A stretch of DNA of 64,000 bases, taken from positions 62,001 to 126,000 of the forward strand of contig NZ_VCPC01000006.1 of assembly GCF_005938225.1 (NCBI RefSeq). Direction: 5' to 3'. This document shows positions 8,694 to 17,263 of the stretch, in pieces (the first letter of the stretch is position 1; each line of letters starts with the position of its first letter). The stretch comes from Arenibacterium halophilum (GTDB lineage Bacteria > Pseudomonadota > Alphaproteobacteria > Rhodobacterales > Rhodobacteraceae). The notes under the pieces were generated by a model, which searched no databases, was not told the origin of the DNA, and worked only from the letters and a program-made list of their open reading frames with translations. The position numbers were made by a program, and so were the translations under genes.

Positions 8694-9529
8694 AGGGCAC
8701 CTCCGTCGGACAGGCGCGCGCTCAGCCAGCGTTCCAGAAGCTGGATCGGCAGCACGACGGCCAATGCGGTGACCAGCAGAACCGTCGCCAGCGCGGCGGC
8801 CTTGGGGTAGTCAAAGAAATGCATGACTTCCTGGAAAATCTCGGTCCCCAGCATGGTGTCGCCCAGACCGCCAAGCAGCAGCGGGGTCACGATCGCGCCG
8901 GTCGCCATCAGGTAGACCAGCGTAATCCCTGTCAGAACGCCGGGCATCGCCAGGGGCAAAAGCACGGTGCGAAAGCTGTGGGCGGGACGCCCCCCAAGGC
9001 TCATCGAAGCCTCTTCCAGCGTGCGGGGGATTTGCATCAGAACCGACAGGATCGCGATGATCATGAAGGGCAGCAGCACATGCACCAGCCCAAGGATCAC
9101 GCCGAAATCGTTGTACATCAGCTTCAATGGCCGTTCGACCACGCCTGTCCAGGTCAGAACCCCGTTGATCAGACCGCGCGGGCCAAGGATCACCACCCAG
9201 CCATAGCTGCGCACGACAATCGACACGAGCCACGGAAAGATGATGAGAAGCAGCAGGATGTTCCGGTTGCCCCTGTAGCGCGCCACGTAATAGGCGGTGG
9301 GGAACCCCAGCAGCAGGCTGAAGAACGTGGTCATCGCGGCAATCCGCAACGTGCGGCCCAGCATCGCGACATAATCCGAGCGGCTGAAGATCGCTTCGTA
9401 ATACGTGAAATCCAGCGTGCCATCGACAATCAGCGAAGACCCGATCAGCCGGATCAGGCCATAAACGAAGACAGCCATCAAAAGCCCGGACGGCAAGAGC
9501 AACAGGGATATACGAAGGGATCTGGGCAC
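8690..9529 (-). CDS. ABC transporter permease, PotB-like (second cassette)
   Basis: 279 residues if started at the GTG at 9527-9529, which has GGAG 9 nt upstream and directly precedes the first membrane segment (RISLLLLPSGLLMAVFVYG). The frame is open back to a TTG at 9565, but that codon lies inside a terminator hairpin and is a less likely start. The EAA loop is EEASMSLGGRPAHSF, followed by about two more spans. It forms the channel with the PotC-like protein encoded directly downstream with a 4-bp overlap. Confidence 0.88.
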   Translation of the reverse strand: MPRSLRISLLLLPSGLLMAVFVYGLIRLIGSSLIVDGTLDFTYYEAIFSRSDYVAMLGRTLRIAAMTTFFSLLLGFPTAYYVARYRGNRNILLLLIIFPWLVSIVVRSYGWVVILGPRGLINGVLTWTGVVERPLKLMYNDFGVILGLVHVLLPFMIIAILSVLMQIPRTLEEASMSLGGRPAHSFRTVLLPLAMPGVLTGITLVYLMATGAIVTPLLLGGLGDTMLGTEIFQEVMHFFDYPKAAALATVLLVTALAVVLPIQLLERWLSARLSDGGAL

Positions 9530-9550
9530 GAAATGCGGCTCCGGTTTGGT

Positions 9551-9586
9551 AAAAAGCCCTGCCAATGCCCCGGGGCACTGGCAGGG
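9551..9586 (-). terminator. Intrinsic terminator/attenuator between binding protein and permease genes
   Basis: A 30-bp inverted repeat (9557-9571 with 9572-9586) folds on the minus-strand RNA into a 13-bp stem with one G-U pair and a CCGG loop, followed directly by a run of five U (9551-9555). On the plus strand the same position is an A-C mismatch, so the element is oriented for the minus-strand operon. It lies 33 bp after the binding-protein stop and probably lowers transcription of the permease genes relative to the binding protein. Confidence 0.75.
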
Positions 9587-9618
9587 ACAGACGACCGGCT
9601 GACCCGGTCCGGGGAGGA

Positions 9619-10677
9619 TCAGAGTTCGGCCAGCATCTGGTCGATGGCGGCAACCGTGTCTTTCTGGTGTTCCGCGATATAGCCCCAGTCGGGCTGATAG
9701 AGCTTCGCGCGCAGTTCCTGATATCCCATGCCCAGCTTGGCGCGGATATCATCGGTCGCCTCGGCCTGATCGTTTGCCGGGATATAGCCCGACGCCGCCA
9801 TGCCGCGTTCCTGCGGCGCGGCCGACGCGATATAGTTCAGCCATTCCGCGACCATCTCGCGGTCTTTCACGCCTTTGGGCGCAAAGATCGCGTAGGGCAG
9901 CAACAGGGCACCTTCCTCGGGGATGACGATCTTGACGTAATCCACGCCCGCTTCGTTCAGTGACCAGACGCGCACCGAATAGAAGGGCATCGCGGCCACT
10001 TCGCCACGCTCCAGCATGGTGTTCTGCTGCGCCAGAGAGTTGGACACGTTCAGCACGTTCTTCGCCATGCCCTTCAGCAGGTCCATCCCACCGCCGGTGT
10101 TGTATTCGTCGCCACCTGCCGTCTTGGACAGGATGGTCAGGTCATATGTCGAAAGATAGATCGGCCGGGTCATGCCCAACCGGCCTTCCCATTTCGGATC
10201 GGCGACGGATTTCCACGTCTGGAAATCATCGACCGACGCTTCGTTGGTGTTCACCGCGATGCCATAATAGGCGAAATATGGCGTGACCCCGGCGATGCGG
10301 CCGTCTTCGGTTTTCAGCCAGAACTTTTCATCGATGTTCTTCATGTTCGGGATTTCGTCGATGCTGAAGGTCTCCAGCATGTCATCCCGCATCATGTTCA
10401 CACCCTGTACGAAAGTGCCGATCCCGGTGTGATACTGCGGGTTGCCCGCCTGTGCCCGGAACTGCGCTTCGGGATTGGGCAGTTCGACGATGCGCACATC
10501 GGTTCCGGTGTCCGCCGTATAGGGTTCGGCGAAGGCCTTGGTCCAGGTGTCCCCGACGCCGCCACCCCAAGAGGCATGCAGGATCTGTCCTGATTGCGCG
10601 AAAACTCCGCCTGGCAGCGAAAGCGCTGTCGTTGCGCCCAGGGCGCCGGCAATTGCCTGACGTCTTGTAAACTTCAT
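9619..10677 (-). CDS. ABC transporter substrate-binding protein, polyamine type (second cassette)
   Basis: 352 residues. The N-terminus MKFTRRQAIAGALGATTALS has a twin-arginine followed by a hydrophobic stretch, and a likely cleavage after GVFAQ, so Tat export is plausible. The mature part starts ILHASWGGG and has TWKSVADPKWEGRLGMTRPI and PFYSVRVW blocks, clearly related to the binding protein at 2597-3634, which instead carries a Sec-type signal. A strong AGGAGG site precedes the ATG. It lies between the ATPase gene upstream and the two permeases downstream. Confidence 0.9.
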   Translation of the reverse strand: MKFTRRQAIAGALGATTALSLPGGVFAQSGQILHASWGGGVGDTWTKAFAEPYTADTGTDVRIVELPNPEAQFRAQAGNPQYHTGIGTFVQGVNMMRDDMLETFSIDEIPNMKNIDEKFWLKTEDGRIAGVTPYFAYYGIAVNTNEASVDDFQTWKSVADPKWEGRLGMTRPIYLSTYDLTILSKTAGGDEYNTGGGMDLLKGMAKNVLNVSNSLAQQNTMLERGEVAAMPFYSVRVWSLNEAGVDYVKIVIPEEGALLLPYAIFAPKGVKDREMVAEWLNYIASAAPQERGMAASGYIPANDQAEATDDIRAKLGMGYQELRAKLYQPDWGYIAEHQKDTVAAIDQMLAEL

Positions 10678-10711
10678 CTCTAATCCTCCTGATTGGGTTT
10701 CTTCGCCCCGG

Positions 10712-11854
10712 TTAAGCCGGGATCACCGTTACATTTGCGATCGGCCAGCTGAGCCGAACCTGATGGCCCGGTGCAAAGGGATGCCCCTGCCCGGTCTGGA
10801 AGGGCGTCTGCGCCAGCATCGGACCGGCGGCGCTGTCCAGCGCATAGGTCACCGTGGCGCCGGAAAAGCTGTGCGACACCACCGTGCCAGTCAGGGCCGG
10901 GCATTCGGACGGACCGACGCGCATGTGTTCCGGTCGGATGGATATGGCGACGGTGTCACCAGTATTTGCCGAAAGATCGGCCGGTGCCGGCAGAGTCATC
11001 GGCTGATCGACGCCCACAACACGCAGCGTGACATCGCCGCCGGATTTTGCCGTCACCTGACCCTCAAGCAGGTTGGTTTCTCCAACGAACTGCGCGACGA
11101 AACGGGTGCGCGGGTGGTGATAGGTTTCAACTGCGGTGCTAAACTGCTCGACCTGACCGGCTTGCATCACGGCGATCCGGTCGGACATCGACAGCGCCTC
11201 TTCCTGATCGTGGGTCACAAAAATAAAGGTGATGCCGGTTTCGCGCTGAATGCGCTTCAACTCGACCTGAAGCTGCCGCCGCAGTTTCAAATCCAGCGCC
11301 GACAATGGCTCGTCCAGCAGCAGGACGTCTGGCGAGGTCACCAACGACCGGGCAAGGGCGACGCGTTGCCTTTGCCCGCCCGAAATCTGGCCCGTGCGGC
11401 GTTTTTCGAACCCGTCCAACCCGACCAGCGACAGGACATCGCGGACTTTGCTGTCCAGACCTTCGGTCCTTTTGCGGGCGCGCAGGCCAAAGGCCACGTT
11501 GTCGTAGACGTTCAGATGCGGAAACAGCGCAAGGTTCTGGAATACAAGGCCGATGTCCCGGTCATAGGCGGGCAGCCTGGACATGTCCCTGCCCCGCATC
11601 AGGATCCGGCCCGAGGTCGGGGTTTCAAACCCGGCCAGCATGCGCAGCAAGGTCGACTTGCCACAGCCCGAGGGGCCCAGAAGCGTTACGAATTCCCCTT
11701 CGACAACATCAAGTGTCACGTCGTTCACGGCGATCGTACCGTCAAAGGATTTGGTGACGGAATCGATCTGCAGGATCGGCTGGTCAGAAGAGGATGTCAG
11801 GGGCAATCGGTTGCTCCGGTCTTGGTTGGCAAGGCTATGGAAAGCGTCGAACAT
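10712..11854 (-). CDS. ABC transporter ATP-binding protein, PotA-like (second cassette)
   Basis: 380 residues. Walker A GPSGCGKS at about 60-67, Q-loop in VFQNLALFPHL, signature ISGGQRQRVALARSL at about 157-171, Walker B VLLLDEPLSALD at about 177-188, then a C-terminal TOBE domain with SIRPEHMRVG. It is the first gene of the second importer operon, whereas in the first cassette the binding protein comes first. Divergent from the acyl-CoA ligase gene across about 200 bp. The first 20 residues are not conserved in type, so a start a little further in is possible. Confidence 0.92.
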   Translation of the reverse strand: MFDAFHSLANQDRSNRLPLTSSSDQPILQIDSVTKSFDGTIAVNDVTLDVVEGEFVTLLGPSGCGKSTLLRMLAGFETPTSGRILMRGRDMSRLPAYDRDIGLVFQNLALFPHLNVYDNVAFGLRARKRTEGLDSKVRDVLSLVGLDGFEKRRTGQISGGQRQRVALARSLVTSPDVLLLDEPLSALDLKLRRQLQVELKRIQRETGITFIFVTHDQEEALSMSDRIAVMQAGQVEQFSTAVETYHHPRTRFVAQFVGETNLLEGQVTAKSGGDVTLRVVGVDQPMTLPAPADLSANTGDTVAISIRPEHMRVGPSECPALTGTVVSHSFSGATVTYALDSAAGPMLAQTPFQTGQGHPFAPGHQVRLSWPIANVTVIPA

Positions 11855-11882
11855 GGCTCACTGTGCCGCCGAACCGGGGGGG

Positions 11883-11904
11883 CAAGTCAAATATCAAGTC
11901 AAAT
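11883..11904. repeat. Direct repeat CAAGTCAAAT in divergent promoter region
   Basis: CAAGTCAAAT occurs at 11883-11892 and again at 11895-11904, a 12-bp period, in the short gap between the divergent ATPase and acyl-CoA ligase genes. It could be a regulator site, but only one pair is present and no regulator can be linked to it. Confidence 0.3.
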
Positions 11905-12056
11905 GGACATCATTCCAAAACTTCATGTTTTGCGGGCCGGTTCAATTTTTACCAAGGCTCTGAAAGGAAAGAATTTTGGGAAATTCCAAGTTCATAACAT
12001 CTGGGAATAATTTGCGGGCAATTCGCAATTTGCAGGTCTGCGACAGGGCTGGCTAG

Positions 12057-13718
12057 GTGGATGCATCCCACGGCGAAATCTCGCCTCCGACTGAGACAGA
12101 CTGGATCGCATTCACGATGACGCCCGTTCCCCTGACGACCCCTGAGCAAACTCAAAAAGAACGCCACGACGCGATTGAAAACGCTCCGATGCCGCAGTCG
12201 ATCCCGGCGCTTCTGGATGGTACGGCCCAGATTTGCCCGGACGCCACCTTATGGGAATTCTTCGACGAAGGCACATCGGCCACCTATTCCGAGGTGAGCC
12301 GCGACAGCAAGAAGATGGGGGCCTTTCTGGCGGGCGAAGGCATCTGGCGGGGGGACCGGGTGGCGGTGATGTTGCCCAACGTGCCGGACATGCCGCTGGC
12401 GTGGCTGGCACTTGCCCGGATTGGCGGCGTCATGGTTCCGGTCAACACGCGTTCGACAGCGCGCGAGTTGGCTTACCAGATCGAGAACTCTGGCGCCCGC
12501 CTGCTGCTGATCCACGAAGACCTGGCCGGCATTCTGGATGGCAGCAATCTTGACGTGAAGGTCGTGATTGTCGGAACGGCAGACTGGCAGAAGAAATTCA
12601 CCCGCTTTCGGGCCGACGAGTGCCCCGCGCCCGAAATCGACCGCGATACGCTAGTCAATCTGCAATACACATCGGGAACGACGGGGCTGCCCAAGGGATG
12701 CCGCCTGACGCATCGCTATTGGCTGACCACGGGTATGGTCAACGCGTGGCGGGACGGTCGGCGGTACAAGCGGATCCTCGCGACCACGCCTTTCAGCTAT
12801 ATGGATCCGCAATGGCTGCTTTTGATGGCCATGTATCAGCGGGGCACTCTGGTGGTTGGACGCAAGCAAAGCGCCACCAGGTTCTCGGGCTGGCTGGCGG
12901 ACCACAAGATCGAGTTCTGCCTGTTCCCCGAAGCGGCCAGCAAACAGCCCCCTGCCCCGCACGACAAACAGAACGTCGTGAAGCGGGCCAACATCTACGG
13001 CGTCCGCGCCTCGGCCCACAAGGAGATCGAGGCGCGATACGGTTTCCAGGCCCGCGAAGCCTTTGGCATGACCGAAATCGGCTCGGGCATGTATGTGCCG
13101 CTTGAAGCCGAAGACATGGTCGGCAGCGGAACCTGCGGCATCGCCTCTCCATACCGCGAAACCCGTCTGGTCGATGACGCGGGGCAGGAGGTGGCCACCG
13201 GGGAAATCGGCGAATTGCTGATCCGCGGGCCCGGGATTTTTCAGGGCTACCACGACAATCCGGAAGCGACGGAGAAGGCGCTTAAAGATGGCTGGTTCCA
13301 TTCCGGCGACCTGTTTCGCAAAGACGCGCGTGGCTTTCATTACATCGTCGGGCGCAAGAAGGACATGATCCGGCGCTCGGGCGAAAATATCGCCTGCCGC
13401 GAGGTCGAAGGCGTGTTGCGCGACATGGACCAGATCGAAGAGGTCGCGCTGGTCCCCGTTCCAGACGACATGCGCGGTGAAGAGGTCAAAGCCTTTATGA
13501 CACTTCAGAATGGGCACGAAGGCAACGAGGCCCTGATCGACCAGATCGTGGGCTACGCCGAGGGGCGGCTCGCTTCGTTCAAGGTGCCTCGGTACTTTGA
13601 ATTTATCGCAGAGATGCCGCGCACCCCATCATTCAAGGTCGCAAAAACCGAACTGACGAAAGACCGGCAGGATCAGCGCGTCGGAGCCTTCGACCGCGTC
13701 GACCGGGTCTGGCGATAG
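12057..13718 (+). CDS. AMP-dependent acyl-CoA synthetase (CaiC-like)
   Basis: 553 residues from a GTG at 12057; an ATG at 12117 (533 residues) is an equally reasonable start. The AMP-binding P-loop YTSGTTGLPKG is at about residues 204-214, followed by FGMTEIG, the GWFHSGDL motif and GRKKDMIRRSGENIA. Near the C-terminus the canonical TPxGK catalytic-lysine motif reads TPSFK: lysine is kept but the glycine before it is replaced. Members activate carboxylic acids to CoA thioesters via acyl-AMP; resemblance is to crotonobetaine/carnitine-CoA ligases. It heads a plus-strand group with an amidohydrolase-fold protein, an amidase and a LysR regulator. The amidase could release the acid this enzyme activates, which is inference. 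Confidence 0.87.
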   Translation: MDASHGEISPPTETDWIAFTMTPVPLTTPEQTQKERHDAIENAPMPQSIPALLDGTAQICPDATLWEFFDEGTSATYSEVSRDSKKMGAFLAGEGIWRGDRVAVMLPNVPDMPLAWLALARIGGVMVPVNTRSTARELAYQIENSGARLLLIHEDLAGILDGSNLDVKVVIVGTADWQKKFTRFRADECPAPEIDRDTLVNLQYTSGTTGLPKGCRLTHRYWLTTGMVNAWRDGRRYKRILATTPFSYMDPQWLLLMAMYQRGTLVVGRKQSATRFSGWLADHKIEFCLFPEAASKQPPAPHDKQNVVKRANIYGVRASAHKEIEARYGFQAREAFGMTEIGSGMYVPLEAEDMVGSGTCGIASPYRETRLVDDAGQEVATGEIGELLIRGPGIFQGYHDNPEATEKALKDGWFHSGDLFRKDARGFHYIVGRKKDMIRRSGENIACREVEGVLRDMDQIEEVALVPVPDDMRGEEVKAFMTLQNGHEGNEALIDQIVGYAEGRLASFKVPRYFEFIAEMPRTPSFKVAKTELTKDRQDQRVGAFDRVDRVWR

Positions 13719-13727
13719 GAGCCACGC

Positions 13728-14576
13728 ATGATTATCGATTACGGCGCCACTCCGCCGATCCCCGAACTTTCGCTGCCTGACGGTGCCCATCTGGCCAACT
13801 ACCGCCGGGTCTATGCCACGGCGGAAAAGGCGGCCGACCGCGGGGAAATGGATCTGGAACAATGGTTCGCCGCGGTGGATGACGCGGGCATCGACCTGAC
13901 CGTCATCAAGGCGCGCGATGTGGAAACCACATTCGGGGGGCGCGTCACCAACGAAGCGGTCGCCAAAGTCGTCGCGGATTATCCGGGGCGATTTCTGGGC
14001 TTTGCCGGTATTGATCCGAACAAGGGCATGACGGCGCTGCGCGAGCTGGAATTCGCGGTGAACGAGCTGGGGCTCAAGGGCCTGAACATTCAAGGTTTTG
14101 AAAACAAGCTTTCGGTTGATGACCGGCGCATGTACCCGGTTTATGCCAAGTGTATCGAGCTGGATATTCCCGTGAATATTCATGTCGGCACGAACTTCTC
14201 GCTCAAATCCTCGCCCGAATTCGGGCGGCCCATGCTGCTCGACAAGGTGCTTTGCGATTTCCCTGAACTGCGGGTCATCGCCTCGCCTCCGGGCTGGCCC
14301 TGGGTCGAGGAGCTGCTGGCCGTGGCCTGGCGCCATCCGGGCCTGTCGATCGGGCTGGTTGCGATGCGGCCCAAGTTGCTGGGCGTGGAACATTCGGGCT
14401 ATGGACCGCTGATGCAATACGGGCGCACGATCCTGAAAGACAGGATGCTGTTCGGGACCGCCTGGCCAATGCTGCCGATGAAACGCGCCATCGACGAGAT
14501 CCGGGCCCTGCCCATCGACGACGACATTGCCGACAGATGGCTTGGTGAAAACGCGAAGGCGCTTCTGCGGCTTTGA
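13728..14576 (+). CDS. Amidohydrolase-2 family protein lacking usual metal ligands
   Basis: 282 residues of the amidohydrolase_2 (TIM-barrel) type: FLGFAGIDPNKG, LGLKGLNIQGF and PVNIHVG follow the family order. Residues that normally bind the metal are altered: the N-terminal HxH is replaced by IDYGATPP, the usual HxGxPW reads PPGWPW, and the FGSDxP motif reads FGTAWP, so the aspartate is missing. One barrel histidine (NIHVG) remains. The protein may be metal-independent, catalytically changed or non-enzymatic. A GGAG site precedes the ATG, 9 bp after the ligase gene, suggesting one operon. Confidence 0.75.
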   Translation: MIIDYGATPPIPELSLPDGAHLANYRRVYATAEKAADRGEMDLEQWFAAVDDAGIDLTVIKARDVETTFGGRVTNEAVAKVVADYPGRFLGFAGIDPNKGMTALRELEFAVNELGLKGLNIQGFENKLSVDDRRMYPVYAKCIELDIPVNIHVGTNFSLKSSPEFGRPMLLDKVLCDFPELRVIASPPGWPWVEELLAVAWRHPGLSIGLVAMRPKLLGVEHSGYGPLMQYGRTILKDRMLFGTAWPMLPMKRAIDEIRALPIDDDIADRWLGENAKALLRL

Positions 14577-14643
14577 CACCAGCGATTGGGGTGCGCCCCA
14601 GACCCGTTCGCGCCACTATGACTGGTGAAGAGGAGACCAGACC

Positions 14644-16077
14644 ATGACCGACGACGACCTGTGCCGTATGTCCGCCACCGAAATCCTGCCCCGTCTGAAG
14701 ACCGGAGAGATCAAGGCCGCTACCCTGATGCGTGCCGTTCTTGACCGTATCGAGCGGCTGGACACCGACACCAACGGCGTTGCCCACGTCGATCCCGAGC
14801 TTGCCATGGCCGAGGCTGACGCCCGCGATGCCGCGCTGGCAAACGGGGAAGCCCCCGGCGACCTGCAGGGGGTTCCGGTCACGGCAAAGGATCTTTTGAA
14901 AGTCAAAGGCCTGCCGATGGAAATGGCATCATATGCCTTTGAAGGGCAGATCGCCGAGGAAGACGCCGAAGCCATCGCCCGCCTGCGCCGCGCCGGAGCC
15001 ATCCCGTTTGCGAAAACCGCCACCCCGGAATTCGGGCACAAGGTTCTGACCGACAGTCCGATCAATGGTATCAGCCGCAATCCATGGGACCTGTCGCGCA
15101 GCTGCGGCGGGTCGTCCGGCGGGTCCGGCATCGCCGCCTCGATGGGGTTTGGCCCGCTCCATGTGTCTTCGGACGGTGCGGGCTCGGGGCGCATTCCGGC
15201 CTCGGCCTGCGGCGTCACCGGCCTGAAACCGACGTGGAGCGCGATCCCCCACGAAACCACGCCCGACGTGTTCGGATCGTTGACCGTGATAGGTGTCATG
15301 GCCCGCACCGTGTCGGACCTTGCCTTGGGCTTCAACGCGATGAAGGGCCCCGACCGCCGCGATCCCATGTCGTTTGGCAGCTCGACCGATCCGGTCGCCC
15401 TGCCCTCTGATCCGATGTCAGCGCTCAAGGGGCTGCGCATCCGCGTCGTGATGCGCACGGTTAACGATTGGGTCGATCCCGAAGTTGAAGCCGCCGTGCG
15501 GAATGCGGTGCAGCAGATGACAGACGCGGGGGCCAGGGATGTCGGCCAGATCGACAATCCGGTTTACGATATCAACAACGCGCTGATCTTCATGCGGGGC
15601 TATCAATACGCCCGGTTCGGTCACCTGATGGAAACGCATGGTGACAAGCTGGATCGCACGGCCAGGATGTCGCTGACTTCCAACCCAGAGCTGACGTACG
15701 AATCCCTCGCCAAATCGATGAAGGCCCGGACCGACATATTCCACGAGGTCGAGCGGCAGTTCGACGGAGCCGACATCTACATTACGCCCACGATCACCAC
15801 GCCATCGCTGGCCGCCGATCAGAAACAGGACGAACCGCTGATCGTGGACGGCGTGAACCACGGGATGCTCCGCAAGGCATGGTACCCCTATACGGTGCCG
15901 CAGAACGCCTCGGGGCATCCGGCCATGTCTGTGCCGGTGGGCATGTCGTCCACGGGCATTCCGATCGGTATGCAAATCGTCGGACCTTGGCACAGCGAAG
16001 AACGGTTGCTTGGCATCGCGGCGGCGATTGAAGCGATGATGCCTTGGGCAGACCGTTGGCCTCCTCTGGCCGTCTGA
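14644..16077 (+). CDS. Amidase, amidase signature (AS) family
   Basis: 477 residues with the Ser-cisSer-Lys triad visible: Lys82 in TAKDLL, Ser157 in SCGGSSGGSG and nucleophile Ser181 in DGAGSGRIPAS, with the 75 and 24 residue spacings known from the family. The usual GTDTGGSIRIP reads SSDGAGSGRIP, a moderate variation that keeps the nucleophile. It hydrolyses an amide to acid plus ammonia or amine in the cytoplasm. A GAGGAGA site precedes the ATG. Third gene of the ligase-amidohydrolase-amidase group, with a LysR regulator gene following. Confidence 0.9.
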   Translation: MTDDDLCRMSATEILPRLKTGEIKAATLMRAVLDRIERLDTDTNGVAHVDPELAMAEADARDAALANGEAPGDLQGVPVTAKDLLKVKGLPMEMASYAFEGQIAEEDAEAIARLRRAGAIPFAKTATPEFGHKVLTDSPINGISRNPWDLSRSCGGSSGGSGIAASMGFGPLHVSSDGAGSGRIPASACGVTGLKPTWSAIPHETTPDVFGSLTVIGVMARTVSDLALGFNAMKGPDRRDPMSFGSSTDPVALPSDPMSALKGLRIRVVMRTVNDWVDPEVEAAVRNAVQQMTDAGARDVGQIDNPVYDINNALIFMRGYQYARFGHLMETHGDKLDRTARMSLTSNPELTYESLAKSMKARTDIFHEVERQFDGADIYITPTITTPSLAADQKQDEPLIVDGVNHGMLRKAWYPYTVPQNASGHPAMSVPVGMSSTGIPIGMQIVGPWHSEERLLGIAAAIEAMMPWADRWPPLAV

Positions 16078-16149
16078 CGGTGGACGGCTTGCCAAGATGT
16101 CGTTGCCTGCCAGCGGGTCACCATTAAGGTACCCCAAGGAGGCCCCCTC

Positions 16150-17106
16150 ATGCGCATCACCCATCGCCAGCTAGAGGCGTTCATCCAGTTCATGGAAACC
16201 GGCACCGTCACCGCGGCCGCCGATCGGATGCTGGTGACACAACCGGCGATGAGCAAGATGCTCGCCGGGCTGGAAATTGATCTGAAGCTGACCCTGTTCC
16301 TGCGAGAGAAACGGCGCCTCATTCCCACGGATGAAGCCCGCCTTCTGTATAACGAAGTACGGCGACTCTTTGCGTCCCTGTCGGATGTCGAACGCTTCGC
16401 CGAAGACCTGCGAACCTTTCGGACGGGCGAGCTTCGCATTGTCACCGGCTCGACTCTCGGATTGACGCTTGTGGCGGATTCCCTGTCGCAATTCTGCGCT
16501 GAAAACCCGGATGTGGATGTGCTGATGGATATGTCTTCGAACGTCGGCCCGGATCTGCTGTCGGCCAATTGCGACATCGGCTTTTCCGTCACCCAGTTCC
16601 AGCACCCATCGTTGAAAATCGAACCGCTGTTCCACGTCAGCTCTGTCTGCGTCATGCACAAGGATCATCCGCTGGCGTCGCGCGAGCGCTTGACGCCCAA
16701 GGATCTGGAAGGAGAGGAATTCATCTCTTTCACGCGCGATACGCGGATGCGGCACATTACCGACGGGGTCTTCGAGCAATACCGGGTTGCCCGCAAGATG
16801 CGGATCGAGGTCTTTGCCTCGGCCGAAGCGAACGCGCTTGTGTCACGTGGCGTGGGCGTGGCGATTGTCGAGCCCATGGGCGTGCGTCAGAATTTCTGGC
16901 CGGATGTGGTTGCGGTTCCCTTCGACCCGTCGATCGAGTTCACCTTTTCGGCCTTCCGGCCCAGAGATCGCATGGCCTCCCCACTGGCGAACCAGTTCAT
17001 GGCCAAGCTGAGGGCGCAAATCCAGGATCTGCGGGCAGGCCGAAGCTACCTGCCCGAGTGGATGGAGGTTCGGCTGCCGGGGGAAACGCGCCCGGCCGTC
17101 ACGTGA
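16150..17106 (+). CDS. LysR family transcriptional regulator
   Basis: 318 residues. The N-terminal winged helix is MRITHRQLEAFIQFMETGT followed by AAADRMLVTQPAMSKMLAGLE; a periplasmic-binding-like effector domain covers roughly residues 90-300. AAGGAGG lies 8 nt before the ATG. It follows the amidase gene on the same strand and is a reasonable candidate regulator of the ligase-amidase group, though LysR genes are more often divergent from their targets. The effector is unknown. Confidence 0.92.
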   Translation: MRITHRQLEAFIQFMETGTVTAAADRMLVTQPAMSKMLAGLEIDLKLTLFLREKRRLIPTDEARLLYNEVRRLFASLSDVERFAEDLRTFRTGELRIVTGSTLGLTLVADSLSQFCAENPDVDVLMDMSSNVGPDLLSANCDIGFSVTQFQHPSLKIEPLFHVSSVCVMHKDHPLASRERLTPKDLEGEEFISFTRDTRMRHITDGVFEQYRVARKMRIEVFASAEANALVSRGVGVAIVEPMGVRQNFWPDVVAVPFDPSIEFTFSAFRPRDRMASPLANQFMAKLRAQIQDLRAGRSYLPEWMEVRLPGETRPAVT

Positions 17107-17197
17107 CCTGTTTACAAGTCGATGGGGCTGGATTGCCGCGTCGACAAAATTTGTCAGTCGACTGGGAATGCTTGCCGAGGTCATGGCAGTGGTTTAG

Positions 17198-17212
17198 TGT
17201 CAACATTCAACA
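17198..17212. promoter_or_regulatory. Motif A1, candidate GntR operator
   Basis: TGTCAACATTCAACA on the plus strand; its reverse complement TGTTGAATGTTGACA differs by one base from the motif A copy at 41215. It ends 51 bp before the start codon of the GntR gene. Here the TTGACA lies on the strand opposite to the gene, so the repeated sequence is not just a -35 box. Autoregulation of the adjacent regulator is the simplest reading. Confidence 0.6.
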
Positions 17213-17263
17213 CCTGCCTCTGTTGCGCAGCAGTCCTTCATCCTACAGGCCGAGAGACCTGAC

